Assembly: GCA_032117595.1 (NCBI GenBank)
Contig: JAULYZ010000137.1
Location: 1-15,819 of the forward strand
Reading direction: 5' to 3'
DNA: 15,819 nt
From: WLJO01 sp032117595
GTDB lineage: Bacteria > Actinomycetota > Acidimicrobiia > Acidimicrobiales > Ilumatobacteraceae
This document shows positions 6,273-13,520 of this stretch, piece after piece. The number at the start of each line of letters is the position of its first letter. Within the stretch, counting starts at the first letter, position 1. The translations under genes and the position numbers were made by a program. Under the pieces are notes generated by a model. It was not told the origin of the DNA, ran no database searches, and saw only the letters and a program-made list of their open reading frames with translations.

Positions 6273-7088
6273 CTACTGCGTGCCGAAGTCGGGCACATCG
6301 ACGCTCGGTCGCAATGTCCAACGTGGCGCACGCTTCTCGAGGAACGACGTGATGCCCTCGGCAGCATCGGCTTGCTGACCCAGCCACTCGAACGGTGGCG
6401 TCTCGCGTCGAGACATGGCCCGCAGATCGGGCGCGATGTCGGACCAGATCATCTGTTTGGTGAGCGCCACCGAGGCGGGCGCCGCATTCTGTGCGACGTC
6501 GGCAGCCCACGCCATCGCTGCGCCGAGTACGTCTGCGGCGGGGAGCGCACGGTTGGCGATACCGAGCTCACACAACTCCCGGCCGCTCACCATCCGACCC
6601 GACAGCAACAGGTCGGCAGCGACCGACACCCCTGCCACCCGAGCGAGGAGCACGTGCGCAGCCAGTTCGGGCATCATCCCGCGGCGCACGAACGCGAACT
6701 GCACCTTTGCGTCCTCGGCCACGAAGCGCACGTCGGCGCACAGCGGAAGGGTGATCCCCACGCCCACCGCATGCCCGTTGATGGCGGCGACCACCGGTTT
6801 GCGGATCTGCCACGGCAGCACCAGTTCTCCGCCCACGGCCTCATCGCGATCTCGTTCAGCGGCATTGAACGTTGCCCCGCCCGACGACAGATCGGCTCCC
6901 GCACAGAACGCTCGACCCGCGCCCGTGAGCACTACCACCCGGACGTCGTCGTCGGAGTCGGCGCGGCGCAGGGCGTGCGAGAGTTCGGCCCCCATCCGGG
7001 CCGTCCAGGCGTTCAGCTGCTCGGGACGCGACAGCGTGATCACCATCACCCAGTTCTCGACCGACACCGTGATCTGCTCGTACTTCAT
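6273..7088 (-). CDS. Enoyl-CoA hydratase/isomerase family protein
   Basis: This is a cytoplasmic crotonase-fold protein of 271 residues acting on an acyl-CoA thioester. The oxyanion-hole segment FCAGADLS is at 61-68, the second glycine-rich stretch GHAVGVG is at 105-111, and the C-terminal end ITSFLEKRAPRW matches the family. A gapless comparison from memory with rat mitochondrial hydratase gives Phe133 at the position of catalytic Glu144 and Asp159 at that of Glu164. A Glu (Glu141, in GMMPEL) appears where several enoyl-CoA isomerases and related members keep their base. Double-bond isomerization or another reaction is therefore as likely as hydration. The ATG at 7088 gives the standard start MKYEQITVSV, and in-frame sequence farther upstream is unconserved. 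It is divergent from the acyltransferase operon, with an 85-bp spacer in which I see no clear promoter. Confidence 0.9.
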   Translation of the reverse strand: MKYEQITVSVENWVMVITLSRPEQLNAWTARMGAELSHALRRADSDDDVRVVVLTGAGRAFCAGADLSSGGATFNAAERDRDEAVGGELVLPWQIRKPVVAAINGHAVGVGITLPLCADVRFVAEDAKVQFAFVRRGMMPELAAHVLLARVAGVSVAADLLLSGRMVSGRELCELGIANRALPAADVLGAAMAWAADVAQNAAPASVALTKQMIWSDIAPDLRAMSRRETPPFEWLGQQADAAEGITSFLEKRAPRWTLRPSVDVPDFGTQ

Positions 7089-7173
7089 CGCCTGAGCGTA
7101 GGACGAACCGCAACGACCATCCGGTGCTCGGCGCATCGCTGGCGCGTCGCGCAGTGACACGGTCCTCGGCGGG

Positions 7174-9591
7174 GTGCGTGCAAAGATCAACCCTGTGGTG
7201 ACCGGCGAGCCGTTCTTCGACGCGCGCCGGCCACCCGGGGACCACGAGGACGGCTTGTACCGTCCGCGTCCCCGCCCGAACCGGCCGGCACCGTTGCAAC
7301 CGAACCGCCCGTCGCCCGCCCATCGAACACCGGACCGCCAGCCACCGAGTCGCCGGTCGCCGGCTCATCAGTCGCCCGCAGGGCGACGCCTTCGACAACC
7401 CGACGGCGGCAGTGGAACACCCTCGGGCTTCCGCAGCGACGTCGAGGGCCTGCGCGCCATCGCCGTGCTCCTCGTGCTGCTCTATCACGCCGAGATCGGC
7501 CCGTTCGGCGGCGGGCTCGTCGGGGTCGACGTCTTCTTCGTCCTCTCGGGCTTCCTCATCACCTCACTCGTGCTGCGAGAGATCGAGACCACCGGGACGG
7601 TGTCGCTTCCGGGATTCTGGGCCCGGCGCGCACGGCGGCTGCTCCCTGCGTCGGCACTCGTGATCGTGGCCACCGTGGTGGCCGCCCGCTCGATGCTCTC
7701 GCCGGTACAGCTGCGCAGCCTCGGCAACGATGCGGTCGCTGCCGCCGGCTTCGTGATCAACGTGGTCTTCGCCAACCGGGCCAACGACTACCTCGGCGCG
7801 CAGATGGCGGATGCGCTCCCGTCCCCTCTGCTGCACTTCTGGTCGCTTGCGCTCGAGGAGCAGTTCTACGTGGTGTGGCCCGTACTGCTGCTCCTTGCCA
7901 CGCGTACGCGGCACGTCACCCGGGCCGCGGCAACCACCGTGGCTGCAGTCGGTGCTGCGTCACTCCTTGCCTGCCTGTACTTCACCGAGACATCCCCGGT
8001 CTGGACCTTCTATCTCCTGCCCACACGCGCCTGGGAACTCCTTGCCGGCGCCGGTCTCGCCGTAGCGGGCACCCGCGTCCTGCAGTTGCGCGAGGACGTT
8101 CGGATGGTGCTCGGCTGGGCGGGGGTGCTCGGCATCGTCGTTGCGTCGCTGGTCATCAGCGACACCACCCCGTTCCCCGGGTACGCGGCCCTGCTGCCGG
8201 TGCTCTCCACGGTGGCGGTGTTGGCAGCCGCAGGCTCGATGACCCGGCTCGGGCCGGTGATGCTCCTGCGCGCTCGCCCACTCCAGTGGATGGGACGCCA
8301 CTCGTACGCGATCTACCTCTGGCACTGGCCCGCGCTCATCCTCGCCGACGCCAAGTGGGGACCATTGTCGGCGGCCGAGCGTGTCGGCGTGGTGCTGCTC
8401 TCCCTTGCGCTCTCCGCGGTGTCGTACGCGATCGTCGAGAACCCGATCCGTCACGCTCCTTGGCTCGCAGCCAACGCCCGTCGCAGCCTCGCCGCAGGGG
8501 CGGTGCTCGTGGCGCTCGGGCTCGGCGCCGGGGTCGTCACTTCGCGAACCGACGTCAGTGCTGGGAGCGGCGAGGCAATCGCTGCACCCGACCTCGGCAA
8601 CGACGACACCGTTGCGTCCGGCGACGCAGGCGAGCCGGGCGCCGCCATCGACCCGGACCAAACGAACGCAACGGACGACCCGATTGCCCCGTCGAGCTCA
8701 ACGCCCGACGCCACCGCGCCCGGCGAACCCGACCGATACGACCTCGCCACCCTCGAGGCCAGGAACGCCGAAATCGTGGAATCCTCGCTACGGACCGAGC
8801 AGGTGCCGTCGAACCTCACACCGAACTTCACCGACATCGACGATGACCTCCCGAGGCTCTACAGCGACGGGTGCCTCCTTCGCCCCGGACAGATCAAGGC
8901 CGACGAGTGCATCTATGGCGATCCGAACGGGAACGTGCGTGTTGCGCTCATCGGTGACTCACACGCGGCCCAGTGGTTCCCTGCGCTGGAGCGGGCCGCC
9001 CTCCGGCGGGGCTGGCGACTCCTCGTGCTCACCAAGCAGGGTTGCCCACTGGCCGAGTTCGTCACCTACGACGAGGCGAACCGCAAGCGCACGGAGTGTG
9101 CTCCGTGGCGCAACGACGTGTATCGACGCCTCACCGACGAGAAACCCGACATCGTGTTCGCTGCGATGTACCGGTACCGGCTCACGAATCGGCCGGCCAA
9201 GTCCGATGCCCGTCAGGTGTGGGAGAAGGCGTTGACCCCTGTGATGAAGAAACTCCGTCCGCTGACTGATCACCTCGTGTTCCTCGCCGACATCGCACAC
9301 CCCGAGTCGTGGCCGGCCACCTGCCTCTCGCGCAACCGTTCGAACCCCAAGAAGTGCATCATCAACCGCAAGCAGGGTGAGCGTCCGCCCCTGGTGGCAG
9401 CCGAACAAGCGGTGGCGAAAGCAACTCGCTCCACCTATGTGCGCGTGACCGACTGGATGTGCAGCCAGACCCAGTGCGCCGTCATGCTCGGCAACATCCA
9501 GATGTACCGCGACGACAACCACATCGGCGCCACCACCTCCGAATACTTTGCGCCGTTCATCGAGGCCGTCGGCGTCTCCCTGTTCGAATGA
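7174..9591 (+). CDS. OafA/YrhL-type membrane acyltransferase with SGNH domain (paralog 1)
   Basis: An acyltransferase-3 membrane domain (about residues 86-432) is fused to a C-terminal extracytoplasmic SGNH domain (about 565-805). Such proteins move an acyl group, often acetyl, across the membrane and onto a surface glycan or lipid; the acceptor here is unknown. The membrane domain opens with SDVEGLRAIAVLLVLLYH (conserved His105), then VGVDVFFVLSGFLI, RRARRLLPA and roughly ten hydrophobic segments. A disordered Asp/Pro/Ala linker (about 455-525) follows. The SGNH domain has the nucleophile motif GDSH at 594-597 and the DxxH motif (DDNH) at 780-783. The first 85 residues are Arg/Pro-rich and absent from paralog 2. 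The start is uncertain: GTG at 7174, 7195 or 7198, or TTG at 7255, which has GAGGA four bases before it. Its stop overlaps the next gene in ATGA. Confidence 0.92.
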   Translation: MRAKINPVVTGEPFFDARRPPGDHEDGLYRPRPRPNRPAPLQPNRPSPAHRTPDRQPPSRRSPAHQSPAGRRLRQPDGGSGTPSGFRSDVEGLRAIAVLLVLLYHAEIGPFGGGLVGVDVFFVLSGFLITSLVLREIETTGTVSLPGFWARRARRLLPASALVIVATVVAARSMLSPVQLRSLGNDAVAAAGFVINVVFANRANDYLGAQMADALPSPLLHFWSLALEEQFYVVWPVLLLLATRTRHVTRAAATTVAAVGAASLLACLYFTETSPVWTFYLLPTRAWELLAGAGLAVAGTRVLQLREDVRMVLGWAGVLGIVVASLVISDTTPFPGYAALLPVLSTVAVLAAAGSMTRLGPVMLLRARPLQWMGRHSYAIYLWHWPALILADAKWGPLSAAERVGVVLLSLALSAVSYAIVENPIRHAPWLAANARRSLAAGAVLVALGLGAGVVTSRTDVSAGSGEAIAAPDLGNDDTVASGDAGEPGAAIDPDQTNATDDPIAPSSSTPDATAPGEPDRYDLATLEARNAEIVESSLRTEQVPSNLTPNFTDIDDDLPRLYSDGCLLRPGQIKADECIYGDPNGNVRVALIGDSHAAQWFPALERAALRRGWRLLVLTKQGCPLAEFVTYDEANRKRTECAPWRNDVYRRLTDEKPDIVFAAMYRYRLTNRPAKSDARQVWEKALTPVMKKLRPLTDHLVFLADIAHPESWPATCLSRNRSNPKKCIINRKQGERPPLVAAEQAVAKATRSTYVRVTDWMCSQTQCAVMLGNIQMYRDDNHIGATTSEYFAPFIEAVGVSLFE

Positions 9592-11804
9592 CTCCTGCTT
9601 CCATGCCTACCCAGAACCAGACCAATACCGCCCCGCTCGTCACGTTCCGACCCGATATCGAGGGGCTCCGCGCCCTCGCAGTGATCCTTGTCGTCGTCTA
9701 TCACGCCCATTTCGGCCCGTTCAAGGGTGGGCTCGTCGGTGTCGACGTGTTCTTCGTCGTGTCGGGTTTCCTGATCACCTCGTTGCTCCTGCGCGAGCGC
9801 GAGCGGACGGGAACGATCGCCCTCGCCGACTTTTGGGCACGTCGCGTGCGGCGTCTTCTCCCTGCCTCGACCCTCGTGGTCGTGACAACGGTGATCGCCG
9901 CCCGTTGGATGGTGCCGCCGATTCTCCTCGAACAAGTTGGCCGTGACGCTCTTGGCGCCGTCGGCTTCGTGATCAACCTTGTCTTCGCGCACCGGGCGAG
10001 TGATTACCTCGGTGGTCAGCTCCTCGAAGCGGCACCCTCGCCGCTGCTGCACTTCTGGTCGCTGGCAGTGGAGGAGCAGTTCTACCTCGTCTGGCCGTTC
10101 GTGCTGTGGGGACTCGCGCGTCTCGGTGCCCGTTTGCGGGGCACAGCGCTCGTGATCGGTGCGCTTGCCGGCGCTTCACTCGTGGCCTGCATCGTCTACA
10201 CACGCACGTCTCCGGTGTGGGCCTTCTACCTCCTGCCCACTCGGGCCTGGGAGCTGCTCGCCGGCGCCGCATTGGCAGTACTCGGCACCCGTGTACACCG
10301 AGTGCCCGGCGCGGCCCGTGCGGCTCTTGGGTGGATCGGGATCGGCGGAATCGTGCTCGCATCGCTCGTCATCAGCGAGCGAACGGCGTTCCCCGGCTAC
10401 GCCGCGCTGCTGCCCGTGGTCTCCACGGTGGCGATCATCGCAACGGGCACCGCGGCACCCCGATGGGCACCGACATCACTGCTGTCGCTACGCCCGCTGC
10501 AGTGGATCGGCGCTCGTTCCTACGCCATTTACCTCTGGCACTGGCCCGCCCTGATCCTCGCAGAGGCTCGCTGGGGGGCTCTCGACGCTCAGCAGCGCGT
10601 GCTCGTCGTCTCGGCCTCGCTGCTCCTTGCGACGCTGTCTCACGCCCTGGTCGAGGACCCCGTTCGACACTCTCGCTGGATGGCAGCGCGACCGATCCGC
10701 TCCTACGTCGGCGGCGTAGGTCTCTTGGTGATCGGGCTGGCTGCTTCAGCGCTCACCATCAACACCGGGACAACGGTTGTCGGCAAGGACACAGCGGCAG
10801 TCCCAGTGCTTGTCGAGACCACCACCACGTTCACCCCCGACGACGGTGCTCCCGAGACTTCCGGGGCGTCGGGGGCACCACCCGGTACCGGGTCCTCCAC
10901 CACCGTGCCCGCAACCACCGCTGCGACCACCACCACGAGGCCCACGACGCAGGACCTCCTCGAGCGCCTCGAGCCTCTGCTGCTCAATGCCGTCACCACC
11001 GACGTCGTCCCCGCAAATCTCACGCCCCCGCTCTCCGCCGGCGGTGCCGACCTTCCGCTCCCCTACTCCGACGGATGTCTCCTGTCGAACGGCAAGACCC
11101 GCGCTCAGGCCTGTACCTACGGCGACCCGCGCGGAACGGTGTCCATTGCGATCGTGGGCGACTCGCACGCTGCGCAGTGGCAGCCCGCCCTCGCGTCGAT
11201 TGCCGAGCGGCGCGGCTGGCGAATCGTGTTCCACGGCAAACGACGTTGCGGGGGCGCCGAGTACGACTTCGCCTCGGACCCGGCGGGCATCCGACGCGAG
11301 TGCAGGGCATGGCGCAAGAGCGTCATCGATGCCCTGACCCGCGAGCCGGTCGACCTCGTGCTGCTGGTGGCCTTGCGATATCCGATCCTCGACGGGGTCA
11401 CTGACGAGTCCGCCTCGGCATGGCAGAGGGCCTACGAGACCTTCGGCGGTCGTCTACGAACCACGGGCGCAATCGTTGCGCTACTGGGCGACGCTCCGTT
11501 CCCGACCGAGTGGCCAGGAGCCTGTCTCTCCAGACACCTCGAGTCAGCCACGACGTGCCTGATCGACCGTGAACGGGGCGAGCCAGCCAAACTCGTGGCT
11601 GCCGAGCAGCAGGCCGCTGATGCTGCCGATCTTGCATACGTGCCCACCGGCGACTGGTTCTGCAGCGACGACCGCTGCGCTGTGATGATCGGCAACATCA
11701 ACCTGTATCGGGACAACAACCACATCAGTATTCCCGCTGCGCTCTTTTTCGTCCCACTGCTCGAGGCATCGATCGACCAGTTGCTCTCCGTCGCCGAACG
11801 ATGA
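9588..11804 (+). CDS. OafA/YrhL-type membrane acyltransferase with SGNH domain (paralog 2)
   Basis: A 738-residue paralog of the preceding protein with the same two-domain plan. The membrane domain starts RPDIEGLRALAVILVVVYH (His39), then VGVDVFFVVSGFLI and RRVRRLLPA. After the last helix there is a Thr-rich linker (about 405-455), typical of exported hinges. The SGNH domain has GDSH at 524-527 and DxxH (DNNH) at 709-712. The two proteins align through nearly the whole membrane domain and share the flanking signatures YSDGCLL, YGDPxG, GDSHAAQW and YRDxNHI. Eight cysteines of the SGNH domain are kept in both. The ATG at 9588 overlaps the upstream stop by four bases with no Shine-Dalgarno visible, suggesting reinitiation. 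A second ATG at 9603 is possible. The pair may act on different sites of one acceptor or with different acyl groups. Confidence 0.94.
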   Translation: MTPASMPTQNQTNTAPLVTFRPDIEGLRALAVILVVVYHAHFGPFKGGLVGVDVFFVVSGFLITSLLLRERERTGTIALADFWARRVRRLLPASTLVVVTTVIAARWMVPPILLEQVGRDALGAVGFVINLVFAHRASDYLGGQLLEAAPSPLLHFWSLAVEEQFYLVWPFVLWGLARLGARLRGTALVIGALAGASLVACIVYTRTSPVWAFYLLPTRAWELLAGAALAVLGTRVHRVPGAARAALGWIGIGGIVLASLVISERTAFPGYAALLPVVSTVAIIATGTAAPRWAPTSLLSLRPLQWIGARSYAIYLWHWPALILAEARWGALDAQQRVLVVSASLLLATLSHALVEDPVRHSRWMAARPIRSYVGGVGLLVIGLAASALTINTGTTVVGKDTAAVPVLVETTTTFTPDDGAPETSGASGAPPGTGSSTTVPATTAATTTTRPTTQDLLERLEPLLLNAVTTDVVPANLTPPLSAGGADLPLPYSDGCLLSNGKTRAQACTYGDPRGTVSIAIVGDSHAAQWQPALASIAERRGWRIVFHGKRRCGGAEYDFASDPAGIRRECRAWRKSVIDALTREPVDLVLLVALRYPILDGVTDESASAWQRAYETFGGRLRTTGAIVALLGDAPFPTEWPGACLSRHLESATTCLIDRERGEPAKLVAAEQQAADAADLAYVPTGDWFCSDDRCAVMIGNINLYRDNNHISIPAALFFVPLLEASIDQLLSVAER

Positions 11805-11816
11805 TCCGACGGTTGA

Positions 11817-13520
11817 ATGGGGCGCACACCGCAGGCGACCGACCACATCGCCATGACCTACAGCGCAGCCATGCCCGAGCCTGACGCCCCGCCCACAACC
11901 GACACTGATTGGACGACCGACCACCCGAACGAGGCCGAGGTCGACCCCGACGCGCCCCATCGGAGAAGCAGCCGAGTCGCACCCTGGACACTTGGTGCAG
12001 TCGCAGGCTTCGTGGCCGCCCTGCTCGCCGTGGGTGCAGGTCTCGTCGCAGCACAGGCACTGTCCACCACCTCGCCCACCGATGCGGTCGGCAGCGCGTT
12101 CGTCGATCGTGTGCCGAAATGGCTGAAGAATCTGGCGATCGACTGGTTCGGCACCGCCGACAAGACCGCGCTGCGGGTGGGAATGTTCATCGTCATGGGG
12201 GCACTCGCGCTTGCCCTCGGCTGGCGCTCGCTCCGCAACCGCTGGACCGGTGTCGTTGGCTTCCTCGTGTTCGCACTCCTCGGTGTCGCCTGCGCAATCG
12301 ACCGGCCCGGGGCAACGGGCTCCATCATCGTTCCACCCATGGTTGCCGGGGTCGCTGGCGCATCAGCGCTCTGGATCACGGTCCGGTCTCTCGACATGCG
12401 GTGGCGCGCAGCAACAACCCCGCAGGTATCGCGCGCGCCACTTGGAGTCGATCGACGCCGCTTCTTCGCCACTGCCGGCGGTGTTGCCGCTGCGGGCGCA
12501 GCACTCAGCATCACGGGAGTAACCCTCGAGCAGCGGCGCCTCGACCGTCTCCGCGACGCCACCCGCACACCGCTCCCCCCGCTCAACGATGGATCGACCG
12601 CGCTGGCACCCACCACTGCAACGGGCGGCGCCATCAACCCCGCAACACCGTTCATCACCCCGAACGACGACTTCTACCGAATCGACACGGCGCTCTCGTT
12701 CCCGTTCATCGACCTCCCGTCGTGGCGACTCCGAATCACGGGTCTCGTTGACCGCGAGCTCGAATGGACTTACGACCAACTGCTCGCACTCGAGCAGGTT
12801 GAGCGCACCATCACGATCGCCTGCGTCTCGAACGAGGTGGGCGGCGATCTGGTCGGCAACGCAGTGTGGCGCGGGGTGCTGCTCGCTGACCTCCTCCGAG
12901 AAGCCGGCGTCCGGTCCGGCGCCGAGCAGGTCTTCAGCACCAGCGTCGACGGCTGGACCTGTGGATTCCCGATCGGCGCCGCCCTCGACGGACGCGACGC
13001 GATGGTTGCCCTCGGCATGAACGGCGTACCACTCCCCCTCGAGCACGGATATCCCGCCCGACTCATCGTGCCGGGCATCTACGGATATGTCTCGGCCACG
13101 AAGTGGCTGGAGTCGATCAAGGTCACCACCTGGGCCGACGACGTGGGCTATTGGGTTCCGCGTGGTTGGAGTCGCGAGGGGCCCGTCAAGACCCAATCGC
13201 GCATCGACCTCCCGAAGCGTGGTGAGCGCCTCGCAGCCGGCACGGTCACCATCGCCGGAGTTGCCTGGGCACAACAACGCGGGATCCGACGCGTCGAGGT
13301 TCGAATCGACGACGGCCCGTGGATCGAGGCCGAACTCGGTGAGGAAAACCTCGATGATGCGTGGCGGATGTGGCGCTACGTGTGGCAGGCCGACCGGGGC
13401 GACCACCGCATTCGGGTTCGGGCGACCGACGGTGACGGCGTCGTACAGACCGATGAGGTTGCGCCGCCCGATCCCGATGGGGCGACAGGACACCACTCCC
13501 GCCGGATCACCGTGCGCTGA
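11817..13520 (+). CDS. Membrane-anchored sulfite-oxidase-family molybdopterin oxidoreductase
   Basis: A 567-residue protein with an N-terminal membrane module and a molybdenum-cofactor domain. Hydrophobic segments are at about 55-82, 118-138, 143-162 and 168-190. A Tat-like motif RRRFF (213-217) then precedes a fifth hydrophobic stretch (219-236). The Mo domain (about 280-440) has the cofactor-ligating Cys336 in TIACVSNEVGGD and the conserved HGYPARLIVPGIYGYVSATKWL. A C-terminal Mo-co dimerization-type domain (about 460-560) completes the SUOX fold. It has no heme or cytochrome b5 domain. The Mo domain should face outward. The substrate is unknown, and sulfite oxidation is only one possibility. 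It begins 12 bases after paralog 2, so it is probably cotranscribed. ATGs at 11853 and 11871 are alternative starts, and none has a clear Shine-Dalgarno. Its last 14 bases overlap the convergent gene. Confidence 0.9.
   Translation: MGRTPQATDHIAMTYSAAMPEPDAPPTTDTDWTTDHPNEAEVDPDAPHRRSSRVAPWTLGAVAGFVAALLAVGAGLVAAQALSTTSPTDAVGSAFVDRVPKWLKNLAIDWFGTADKTALRVGMFIVMGALALALGWRSLRNRWTGVVGFLVFALLGVACAIDRPGATGSIIVPPMVAGVAGASALWITVRSLDMRWRAATTPQVSRAPLGVDRRRFFATAGGVAAAGAALSITGVTLEQRRLDRLRDATRTPLPPLNDGSTALAPTTATGGAINPATPFITPNDDFYRIDTALSFPFIDLPSWRLRITGLVDRELEWTYDQLLALEQVERTITIACVSNEVGGDLVGNAVWRGVLLADLLREAGVRSGAEQVFSTSVDGWTCGFPIGAALDGRDAMVALGMNGVPLPLEHGYPARLIVPGIYGYVSATKWLESIKVTTWADDVGYWVPRGWSREGPVKTQSRIDLPKRGERLAAGTVTIAGVAWAQQRGIRRVEVRIDDGPWIEAELGEENLDDAWRMWRYVWQADRGDHRIRVRATDGDGVVQTDEVAPPDPDGATGHHSRRITVR

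Noticed and set aside
6181..6510. Minus-strand reading frame running through tRNA-Lys (a similar one crosses tRNA-His, extending the DUF983 frame to 6140)
   Set aside because: The peptides are antisense translations of tRNA sequence, a common false annotation. No protein family features are present.
9459..9587. N-terminal extension of acyltransferase paralog 2 to an in-frame ATG at 9459
   Set aside because: The added 43 residues are Arg/His-rich and overlap the conserved DDNH region of paralog 1 in another frame. The ATGA overlap at 9588 is the natural start.
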